This document shows positions 48,979 through 61,000 of a stretch of 64,000 nucleotides of DNA, in pieces. Numbering within the stretch: the first letter of the stretch is position 1; each line of letters begins with the position of its first letter. Origin of the DNA: Phallusia mammillata. Lineage: Eukaryota > Chordata > Ascidiacea > Phlebobranchia > Ascidiidae. A model generated the notes under the pieces. It was not told the origin of the DNA and did no database searches. It saw only the letters and a program-made list of their open reading frames with translations. Location of the stretch: the NCBI GenBank assembly GCA_003260075.1, contig QLIY01000254.1, forward strand, positions 117,550 through 181,549, written 5' to 3'. The position numbers and the translations under genes are program-made.

Positions 48979-49001
48979 ATGGCCGAAATGTCAGATCCAA
49001 G
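48979..49001 (+). CDS. DNAH9: DNAH9-like exon 1 (start, 23 coding bases)
   Basis: ATG GCC GAA ATG TCA GAT CCA AG|GTAAAT. The split Arg codon (AG+A) joins exon 2 in frame to give a start typical of beta-type dyneins. Confidence 0.7.
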
Positions 49002-52000
49002 GTAAATTATACGTTGCGAAGAAAGTTACTGTGAATATTGAATTGCAAGCTGTCGGCCGTTTAAGACAAAGTGTGGCGAAGTTTAGTGAGAAGTAAATTT
49101 CTGATTTTTTTTTCATGAAAGATGTTCCAAAAATGTGCAGTTGGTAACATTATCTATAAAAACACCAAAATTTGTAAAATCACGAACGGCATTTTATACG
49201 CTTGCGGATGTACCTTAGGGCAGGGGTCCGCAAATACTTTTTGGCGCGACCCTAAAAAAATTGGGGGGGGGGTGGATGTACCTTAGGGCAGTGTTTGTAC
49301 AATTACAATCAGGCTACAAACTGCGCGACAAGGACGTTGCATTTGAAAAGAAACTGACTGTAAATCATGTTTACAGCAGGAGTTAACTGAATGTTTACAG
49401 CAGGAGTTAACAAAAAGCTAAAGTCAAGTTAAAACATTCATTTTACTAACCTTCAGGCGCGTTTTTTACCTTTTTGCTGCGGGAGCCTCGACTAGTCGAT
49501 TTTTCCCCTTTTATGCACGCTTTATAACTGTAGCTGCGATTCCATGTACCCTTATGATTGATGTGACATTTAATCAGCTTTGTAGGCAAGTTTTTCAGAC
49601 GTGAAGTTTTTTAGATTAAAAGGAAAGCAAGCTGTTTTAAAGGGGTGTATGTAAATACCACTTGACCACTTGGCCCCTGTGACCAGCCTGTACACACTTT
49701 TTTAAATGCTGTGGCCAACCTGTATATACTGCACCACCGTGGTCACAGCGGCCAAGTGGTAATTACAGACACCCGTTTTAAAGTGGTGGTACGTGCGTTT
49801 TCATACACACGCTTCGTGTATTCTTTTGTGAACCCCTTTGTAACCGTTGGTGTCTATGTACCCCTGTCATTGTTGACTGTTGGTACACCCCTGGATTCAC
49901 CCTGACCCCAGGTAGAACGTCTTCACCACAATAGAGAAACGTCTTAACCAAAATTAAATCGTTTTCTCTCAGATGGGACTTTCTGCAAAACAAAACGCTG
50001 AAGACCCTGAATCTGAAAATCGACAAATGGGCGAAAATGATTCAGCAGGAGGAACTGAAAATTCTTATTCAGGAATTTCTTGACAAAACGGACTACATGG
50101 GAATCGTGATATATGCGTCACCTAGTGGTCAACTGACGCCAAGCTACGAATTTCCGACATCTATTAAACAGAAAGGTGTTTTTAGTTGATTAAAAAAGCG
50201 AGTGAATTGGGTCTAAATACGCAATTTTTTTGGAAGTTAGTTGGACTAACTGCACATATTTGCAACTTTAATAGCTATTAGGCATTGGAACGACATAATG
50301 CTTTTGTGTATACGTAAAAGATTTATGAGCCAGCTATAATTTCTTAGCACTTGCTCCTTTGTGTACATGTGGTGTACAGTGACATTTTGCTTTTATTAGC
50401 GCTTTATACGCATTTTACTTTTACGCAGGAACTTACTTCGTAAAGAAGGAAAAATGTGCTGTTACCAAAGACACGATTCGGACGAAAATATCTGTGGGAG
50501 ATATTTCGCAAATTCCGCTGCAGCATTTATCACCGATGATTGAAGAGGTAAGTTAACTACTAAACTTGTATGCAGTGTCGTGCAATATTGCCGAATTGCT
50601 TTTGGAAACAAATGCGTAGACACTAAACCATATCTATCATTTTCAAGATTGTGGCCGTTCCATACACCAGAGGTGTCCAAAGTGTGGCCCACGACGGCAT
50701 TTAATTACCGGTAAAAAGAACGTTTTCATGGTGCTGACACAATAAAATCCTAAAACTTCCTTAAATGCCGTACATCTTAACCTAAAAATTGGTCCCTATT
50801 GAAAAAAGTTGGACACCCCTGCCATACTCACTCTTTAGTGCAAACTTACGTTACCGTTGCCAAATCGCTTTAATGCAGTATAAAATCATTGAGCTATTGC
50901 ATGATAAGAAAGGTGCAGACAGTGTGCCCTATATCGACTCGTGGGGTCTTAACAGAACAGCTGTTACAAGATTTTGGTCGTTTATTTGTGTTATGCACCT
51001 GTATTTTGACGTGTGGAATTGTATCAGATGCTCTCTCATCTTCTCTCGAACGACGACAATCATCAAAGATGGCCGATGGTGGTGTCTGATGACGTATTGC
51101 GTCACGTGCACAAGCTGAAGAGCAACGTCTACGTAGTAGCAGGTCACGTGAAGGGGAAAACCCTTCTTCCGTTACCGGTCGGCTCCGAGAAGCTCGAAAG
51201 CGAAAAAAATAACGAACAGAGGTAAGGAAAGTTTATCTGTGACCTTCAAAATAAAAGTTGTTGACGGGTTTTTATGCACATGGTAAGTAAACTTTATTTT
51301 TGGTCAGCGAACTCCGTTATAAACTAATATAATTTAGCAATTGAAAAAAATGATAGCCTCTGATTTAAACAAATTCAATTATCTTTTTATGCTCTTCATT
51401 GCATAAAAAAAGAAATAATGTAACAGTAAAATTCTAAATTCTGTTAACCAATATGTGCATCTTTTATTAATTCCACCAAGCATAAACATTACCAAACAAC
51501 ATTTGGGGGGGGGGATAAATTCTGTTAACCAATATGGGCATCTTTTATTAATTCCACCAAGCATAAACATTACCAAACAACATTTTTCTGCTTTTTAAAA
51601 CGCTATTTGTTGTCCCTTGTTTTAATATTCTATCTCCAAAACACGTCGGTTTCTCCTGAGGTGTTTTCCCTGTTTACCTGCTATTGAAATATTTCACCAG
51701 AACTGTGCTGCACGCGATTGAGACGGTTGTCATCGAATGGAGTCACCAGATTCGAGATGTGCTCAAGCAAGATTCAGCACAAGCTCTACTGGAAGGTCAC
51801 AACCCAGGACCTATTGTGGAGATCGCATTCTGGAATTCGAAGTGTACCAACCTAGAATGCATCTATACACAGGTGATGACCTAAGCAGACCAGTGTTGCG
51901 ATGAAAAGTAAGATAAAAATACCTATAAAACAGTGTTTTAAAACCTTTTTCACAGAATTCTTGCCGAATGCCGCATATGTAAGTCCATAGACCTGAGAAA

Positions 52001-55000
52001 CAATGTGCCACAAATGATAACGGTTTATTTAATTTGAATTGAAGTACTGGATAAAATTGTGCTGCTATGTCTTTTTCTGTGCACCAAAGTTTTCATGCAC
52101 ACAATTTTTGTCCACTAAAGTATTTTTGCACAATACATTACAAAAATGTATTAACCATTTTTGATACTTAGCTTCGAAGACCAAAAGTGCAGAAGATGGC
52201 CAAGATTCTCGAGCTTGCTCAAAGCAGTTACTATCCAGCTCTGCGTGACATATTCACAGATGTAGTAGCAGGTATTACTGTAAATGGGTGTTCTACTTTT
52301 ACTCCTCTAACATGTTTACAATATACAGCCTTGCGCGAAGCTCGAGATATCCAGATGCATCTGAAACCACTGCAGTCATTTCTGGATGACCTGGAACAAG
52401 TTGACTTTGCTGAGGTGGGTTTAAACTGAATTTTGAGTCCTTTAACTTTGAAATTTTGTTTTGGTTAGTTTTTTTGCATAATGTGTAACACTTGTTGCAA
52501 AAAATATCACTTTTGAGAAAAACTTTAATTTTTAGGCTGTTCCTAAACTGAATCCTTTGATGCATGTGATTTGCTTGATTTGGTCCATGTCAAAACATTA
52601 CAACACTCCGATCAGAATCATCGTCCTGCTGAGGGAAATGTGTAACTTCCTCATTGAAGTGGTATGTCATAAATATAATGTGGAAAAATTTCATACTTTT
52701 ATTCTCTACATCACTGATTATCAATCTTTTCCGGATCGAGTACCACCTGACAACTTTTTTTATCGCTGCATACCACCTAAAGTCTTAAACCCTGTTTGAA
52801 TAGATAAACCCAGAAATAGGCCCATTTTCTTAACCTGGCTGGCATAGTTAGTAATTTCAAAAGAATGTCCAAAACACGAGTTTCGCAAACCAGGGCTGAT
52901 CAGTTGGGTCAGTTGAGTTGCAATTTTAGATTGGACTTAAATTAGGTATCACAGGAATCTACTCGCATACCCCAGTTTGAGAACCACTGCTCTAAATCAA
53001 TGATTTCCAATCCGCAGTTTCACTGGTTTGTGGCCCTTAAGTTTCCAAATAGTTTAAAATACTAAATACTACACTGCAATAACAAACACACTTTATGCAG
53101 CACCATAAATTAGTTTTGTTTTTGATTCTACTTTATTATGTCATTTCAATTTAAAGAATTAGTCTAATTGAGTTTGTGCATTTTCTGCAGTCTTGCAACT
53201 ACTTGTCACCTGAAGATTTGCTAAAAGGTGAATTGGACGAAGTCATTGAGAGAGTCCAAAGCGCCATTAAAGTTCTTCATGCCTTCAAAGACAGTTTTCA
53301 CCACTACAAGTCAATCATTGGTAACTTCTTTGAGGTAAGGTTTGAAATAGAATATGTGGATTGAATTTCAGTACAATAACACATGTATAAAAGCATTTAT
53401 ACTGATATAATGCCATTGAACTGGCTGCATTTTGGTTCCCAAGCTGTTACTTGGCCATTGTGGATCTGGGTATATTGTAGTTTATGCCCTGTTGTAACAT
53501 CAAATAGAAGGGTCATTTGTCTTGTCACCCACAACTCTAATGGGATCTTACATGGCAAAACAGTCTGCACTATCTGCAGATAATTCACACCTAATTTGTG
53601 CAACTGGAAGTGAAGTTTCACCATCAAGGATGTATTTTTTGCTTAGATAGAAACTCTTTTTTTGTTTAGGATAAATCCAAAGTAAAGCAATGGAGTTTCT
53701 CCCCGGATTTGATCTTTTCAAGGTTGGATCGCTTTATTGAACGCCTGGATATAGTCATGGTGAGAAGTTGTTTTTGTTTAATACAGATTGAAAACATGGT
53801 TTAACTCATGATTGTGACAGGTTGAATCAACAAATGTTGCTTTTAGTGGCTTTAATTGTTTGATGTTGTGAGACTTAAACGTAGGGATAAAATAACTAAA
53901 CATTATCAATACAACTTCTCTACGGAAAGGGGATTTATTATGATTGGGGTCCTAATGAACAAATGAACAAAAAGGTTTCCCACCCCAGATTTAACTAGTT
54001 TTTTAGTGTGCATCAGTCTTACTTTAGCAGTGTCAGGCTGTTTTAAGACTTTATGTGTGTTAAAACTTGTTACCTGTACATGATTTTTCCAAACAATTGG
54101 GCCTTACTCTTTTCCAGGAGTTTTTCTCTAGGAGCCAGGAGTTCATGAAGTTGGAAAAAATAGAATTTGGTGGGGTTAAAGGTCGTGTTCTCAGTCAACT
54201 TGTGCTCAACATATTTGAGAATTTCCAAGAAATCTACAAAGTCTTTGGTGAACGCACATACAATCCGCTTGACCCTGAAGACCAGGTAGACAGTTTTTAA
54301 GTGGTTCTTAACCATTGACATAAAGGACACAATTTTATCAGTATTCTATTGGCCTAACTACTTATGATATTTATCATTTTTTGGAATTCTGACATGAATG
54401 TTTTTAATGTTGACACTGGTATCTGTTTGAAACTGGATTATTTTGATTTAATGTAACCGAGACTTTGCCTTAAGTACTGTCAAGCAACTTTGTGCTTTGA
54501 AAGTAAAAATGACAGCAAAAAGTGTTGTTGATTTCAAATGAACCTTAAGCAATACCTATGTCCTTGAAAATAGAAAGACCACAAACTTTTTGAAAATAGA
54601 AGAACAAATTTTCTGCTGTTAAAAGGTTTGATAATTATAACAGCCATTAAACAAAAGCCACAAGACAACTTTTTGTAAAGTTGTCAAAAATCATAAATCG
54701 TTTGATTTATAATTAACACATTTTAGCTGAATTTGTTTCACTTGACCAAATAAGCTTAACTTTAAGCAATAGCTTATCTAAGTTTAACTTTAGTTCTTAA
54801 ATTTGTTTTGAACTCAATTTCTAATACCTGTTTTTGTTGTTGCAGGCCTTTGTTCAGGACTTTGAATGTTTCACAGATAAGTTATGTGACCTGGAGAGAC
54901 AACTTGCCAACATCATCTGTCAAGGATTTGATGATTGCTCGGGAATGGCATCAATTTTTAAAGTAATTACCAAGTCTGTTATTTGTATCAAATATTTGGT

Positions 55001-58000
55001 GGCAAATATAGGCCTTGAACATGAACAGATAGAGAGGAACATAATTACTTCAACAAGAAAACATGCACTTCAAGCCACATTTCGAAATCCACTTAGTTGG
55101 TTCAAACTTTAACAAAACAATACATCTGTGTCAAAGTCAGCAAACACGATAAATAGGGGATTGTAGTTCCTATGTGTGTGCATTGTTAGTTAATCACTAA
55201 AATATATTTATGTAGGGATTTATTGAATTAAAACTTGACTTTTTACCTGTAGATGCTGAGCATTTTTGGAAGTCTGCTTGAACGGCCGATCATCAAAGCA
55301 GACTTTGACCACAAATATCCACAGCTTTTGGATAAATTCAACCACAGTCTTGATCTTGCTAAGAGGATATTTGATGACCATGTTTCCGAATCTGCTAACC
55401 AGGTAAATACTATGGAACAACTTTGGTTTATTGCCGAACTTTGAGTCCATGATTTTCGCAAAATGTGGTAAAATACTTTTATGGTAGAAGTTAGAAGTTT
55501 ACAGTCACATTTTGTTACATGATTTACACTATATATAAGGCAAATGTACTAAAAAAAAGCATTCGTTTTGTTAAAAAGCCAATGGTTTCCAGCCAATTTT
55601 AAACCTTGCCATAAGTGTTTATTTATTTTATTTTATAATTACATTAATCATAAATCCACTTTCACACTGTTTTACTTACAGATAAATTGATAGCATGTAA
55701 TAATGCATATAATACTAAATATATACAGAGTTGTGATGATATGCCGAACCCCCTGCGTCCGTGCGTTCACAAGAACCAACCACCAGTAGCTGGGCAATTA
55801 AAGTGGGCACAGGAACTTAAAGACAGGATCACTTGGCCTATGGAGTGGTTCAAACACATAAAACACCCGTATGTTAACTCTAACTGTTTCACATATTTTA
55901 AATTTAGTGATTTTGTCAACATATTAAATGTTTGAAATGATACAATTAGTGTTGAGTTAGTGGTCCAGTGATGTGGGTGCAAACAGCCATGTTTATTTCT
56001 CCATTAAACAATACAATAAATATGTAAATCAGAGTCTGCCAGGCCTATTGAAGGTGCTATAACAAATCACTGGCAAGGCGAAGGCCAGCCTGCGGTTAAA
56101 TTCAAACCAATGACAGAACCCTTTCCAGGACTCACGCACTACCAACTGAGTTACCCAAGCTCAGCAGTGAACTCTCTGAAAGTCGAATCACAAGCACCTT
56201 TGTCTGCCTTGTATGGACATCAGCTTTGTAGTAGGGATCGCCAGATTGATTTTTTTTCCAATTTCTTGGCGTTTCCGATTTTTGATGTATTGTTTTGTTT
56301 GTCCTTTTCTGTTTCAATATTGCTAAATGTTTTGTGCAGGTGTTTGAAGACAGATGAAAGTGCGCTTGTCTTTGCCAAGGGGGGGGGGACAGATAAATTG
56401 ATAGCATGTAATAATGAATATAATACTAAATATATACAGAGTTGCGATGATATGCCGAACCCCCTGCGTCCGTGCGTTCACAAGAACCAACCAGGGGGGG
56501 GGGCAAGCTCATTGAAGAGTAAGTTCTTATTTACCTTGTTGTCTAAGGTTTCACACACGTTGTATTTTACCCTGTGATCTTTAAAGCCATATCCATATGA
56601 AACACCTTAAATTCTTATGAATAAAGGCTTGTTGAAAACTGTTAAACTTTATTCAGATACGAAGCAAAGATATATGAGCAATGGACAAGTGGTGTGGAAG
56701 AGGCATGCAAGTTTAATCTCGGACAACCATTACTGAAAAGAAATCCTGACACTAATCTAATTTCTGTCAACTTTGACCCACAGGTAAATGGACAATTAGT
56801 TAATTTTCACAGGTTCCATGATTAAATTACTTTTAACATCTGGGTATAGTGTTTCATGATTATTTTTGGGCAACTCAGAATATAACAGTTAAACTCCTAA
56901 TGGCATGACATAAAACTTGGGGGGGGGGTTTGGCGTTTCCGATTTTTCATGTATTGTTTTGTTTGTCCTTTTCTGTTTCAATATTGCTAAATGCTTTGTG
57001 CAGGTGTTTGAAGACAGATGAAAGTGCGCTTGTCTTTGCCAAGCATGAACAAATGATAAAGCTCATTGAAGAGTAAGTTATTATTTTATGTTTGCTAAAG
57101 TTTTACACATGTTGTATTTTACCCTGTGATCTTTAAAGCCATATCCATACGAAACACCCAAGTTCTTATGAATAAAGGCTTGTTGAAAACTAATAAATTA
57201 TAATCAGATACGAAGCAAAGATATATGAGCAATGGACAAGTGGTGTCGAGGAGGCATGCAAGTTTAATCTCGGACAACCATTACTGAAAAGAAACCCTGA
57301 CACTAATCTCATTTCTGTCAACTTTGACCCTCAGGTAAATGGACAATTAGTTAATTTTCACAGGTTCCATGATTGAATTACTTTTAACATCTGGGTATAG
57401 TGTTTCATGATTATTTTTGGCCAACTCAGAATATAACAGTTAAACTCCTAATGGCATGACATAAAACTTTTTGCCCAAATGATTTTTATTGTAATACATT
57501 TTAGTTGGTTGCGGTTCTTCGTGAAGTTCGCTACTTGAAATATCTAGAGAGAAAAGACATTCCTGAAGTTGCCACCAATCTTTATGCAGACCATGACATG
57601 TTCAGAATGTACAGTGCAAACCTCGATCTTACAGTTGCCTGGTATAATGAGGTAAGTGTGATTTACATCAAACAACTCATAATAGATGTTGAGAAATGTC
57701 GGAAGCAATATGATTCTATGTAGTTTTTATGTTGTACTCATTTGTTTCTAATGGTAGATGGTTAGAATGTAGGTGCCCCTGCTTTTAAATTTCTTTTCTG
57801 CCTAACTTATCTTTGAATGTGTGTCTTTGTCACAGCTTAACAATGTTGTCAGAGATTGTTTAAAATATATCCTTTATTAGGTCCTGGAGCTCATTTTATG
57901 ATGGGCCCACAAATCGCAAGGATTTTTCTTTACAATTTCTTTAACTAGCTCTTTATCAAAATAAATGTGATAGCATTTTTTTACCAAATACATTTGCTTC

Positions 58001-61000
58001 AAATATAAACCTAACCATCAGATGTAGAAAGTAAGGTCCACTGCAAAAGGACCAGAAACAAGGAATAACCTTAAAAAGTATATTTAGGTTCGCAACACAA
58101 TCCTAGATGTGGAATTTCCACTGGTTGAAGGTCAACTGAAGGACATTGACGAGGTTTTGTTGCAAGCTGAAACCACACTTTGCTGGAGATCAGAAGGTAA
58201 ATAGCCAATGTTGATACTTATTACTAGTGATGCACCGAAGTTTCGGTTGGCCGAAACATTTCGGCCGAATACGCTGTTTTTCGATGTTTCGGTTTCGGCC
58301 TGAACTTTTTTGACAATTTGGCCGAAACCGAACTTTTTGATTGCATGGAATTAATACCCCGACTTTCATTTTCGCCATTACGAAACATCATAAATTAACT
58401 ATTTGTTGTATCTATAAAATACCTGCCACATTGTCTGCGAAATATTACAAGTTTAGTGAAGCTTTCGCATTGTGAAATTGATTTTGGTTTGTCATAATTG
58501 AGTTCACTTGCATCAACAACAACAAGGTTAAGTTAAAAACACCCATAAGAAATGCGGTTTTAGGTTCGGCCTGATTCGGCCGAAATTATTCGGCCTCGTG
58601 GCCGAATATTCGGTTTCGGCCCGAACCTTTTTAGGGGGGTTCGGTGCATCACTACTTATTACTGTATGTAAAAAAATCCTGCATCAAAAAGAAACTTCCT
58701 ACTTAACGTCAGTTTTGTCTTGCTATTGCATTGAGACCTGCACAGCTGCCTTCTTTAAGTTTCACTGTATCATTTTTTGATTTTGTTTAACTTAAACCCT
58801 GTCCCACAAGGGCAGGAACTTGGCCGAATGGCCTGGCGCGCCTGACCCATATACAGACATAAAACCTGATCGGGATTCGTCCTGGGTTCAAACCCTGTGA
58901 ACGTCAAAGGGCAATTTTCAGTTCTCGGACTGTCGCCTGATTGTCGAAAAATACAATAAAAAAAACCCTGTCCCACAATGCTGTACTAGATGCTGAGATA
59001 TGATTAGAACCCACTAGCTAAATAGCCCATACCAACTGTTAATCATTAATCTTTGTGGCAAGATGAGGTTTTTTTACTCAAAACCATAAATTGTTTGTAC
59101 CTAAACATGTATTAAATTTTTGTAGATATTTGGACTTACATTCAAGAAACACGGGACAAGGTAAATGACTTGCAAGTCAGAGTTCAGAAAACTAAATCCA
59201 ATGTTGAGATGATTGAAACCATCATGAAGGTATGTTAAGTGGATCATTAATGATTTGATCAGATGACGGTGTCAATCCATTGTGTTGACCTGTTTAAAAA
59301 TTTATCCCCCTTTTTTTCAAAGCATTTGGGACTATTTTGTTTTTTCGGAAATTCTTTTTGTTGAATACCTTATTCCAAAAAAGGCCTACACTAGAATAGG
59401 CTGTACTGAACAGCTTTTTCAACACTTGTGTCTTAGTCATAGTTCGCCAGGCCTATTAAAGGTGTAGTATTGAATAAAGTCGGCCTCCCAAGCATTCAAG
59501 TGTGATAAGACGTAGACTAGGAAACCTAGTTTGCAGTAAGATTTAAAGCCAAAAAAGTAGCCTTTCTTGTCTTTGAAACACTGAAATCTTGTGTTGCACC
59601 AGACATGGAGTGAAACACCTTTGTTCGATCGCAAGCAATCTAACATCGGTGCTTTGCTGAGTTTGGATGACAGAAAAGATCGAATTGCCAAGCGATATGC
59701 AAGCATTGGGGCGGATGGTGAAAAAATTCGCAAATGTATTCAGGTAAACTGTCTGATCTTCTATGCTAATAGTTCACACATCTCAAAAATGTCCTTTTGA
59801 AAGCATGGTTGTAGTCAGTGGTGCCATTAAAATAACAATTACAAAACATGTTTATTGACATTGAACAAAATTGGTGAAGCTTGGCTTTCAGGCCGTAAGG
59901 CTACATAAGCTCATGTGGCCAAAGTCTTGTTACCAACTGCACTGACAAGACCTTGTAGGATAACAGTGTACATTGTCTGTAGCACATTTATTGATATGTT
60001 ACTGAATTGTTTGACTTAATACTTGTTTTGTCTTTTCAGGAAAATCTTGAATATTTTGGTGCTGATGCCAACACAGAAGTATGGCAAGCATATGTCAGTC
60101 ATATTGATGATATGGTCATCGATGGATTCTTCAATTGCATCTATTGTTCACTAAACTACTTCATTGATAACACTGAGGTACCAACATATTTATTCAATTG
60201 TACTTTACTACTTTGTTTGCTTTTATATTTAAAGTTTCTTATATTTATTTGTTTGTTTCATTTTTATTCTTATGCCTGAATTTATTATGCTTGCAATCAG
60301 TCTGTTGTTGGGCTGACTGTTTTGTTGCAAGTCCATTGGATCAATTCAATTTTTTGAACTGGGGGGGGGGGGGGGTTCATGTGTGGGCAATGCCGGAATT
60401 TATTATGCTTGCAATCAGTCTGTTGTTGGGCTGCCTGTTTTGTTGCAAGTCCATTGGATCAATTCAATTTTTTGAACTGGGGTGTCAATGACTTTTAGTT
60501 CAACCCATCAAAAAGGGTTGTAGTGATGCCACTTTGACTTCTCTTTTAGAAAACCACATGTGTTTGAGACCAGATTAAAACCCTCAACTGCATAAGCTCA
60601 AAGCAGTTGCACTATTCCTTCTGCCATTTTGACTTGGCAATCTATGCCTTTTTATTTGTTACCACTGCTTTTGAAGCATCTGCCACTCATCCAATTTTAC
60701 GACAACCACATTGTTTTTGATTTACAGCATGATGTTCAACCTCTGTTCATTGCTGAGCTGGAGTTGCAAGTTCCTGAGATGGTTTTCAGGCCTTCGTTGG
60801 TAGAAGGAACACAGGATGGCTTCCTTGAGCTTATCAACAGTTTGTTGACCGACATATACAACATGAGCACTTTGGTGCCTCGTGTGGCACCTCAAGTTGG
60901 CCACGAACACTATCTGGTGAGTAAATTTGTGATAATTGTCAAAATTGCATGGACCATACTAAATAAAACATTTTTACAAACGATTAAGGAATCTAATTGG

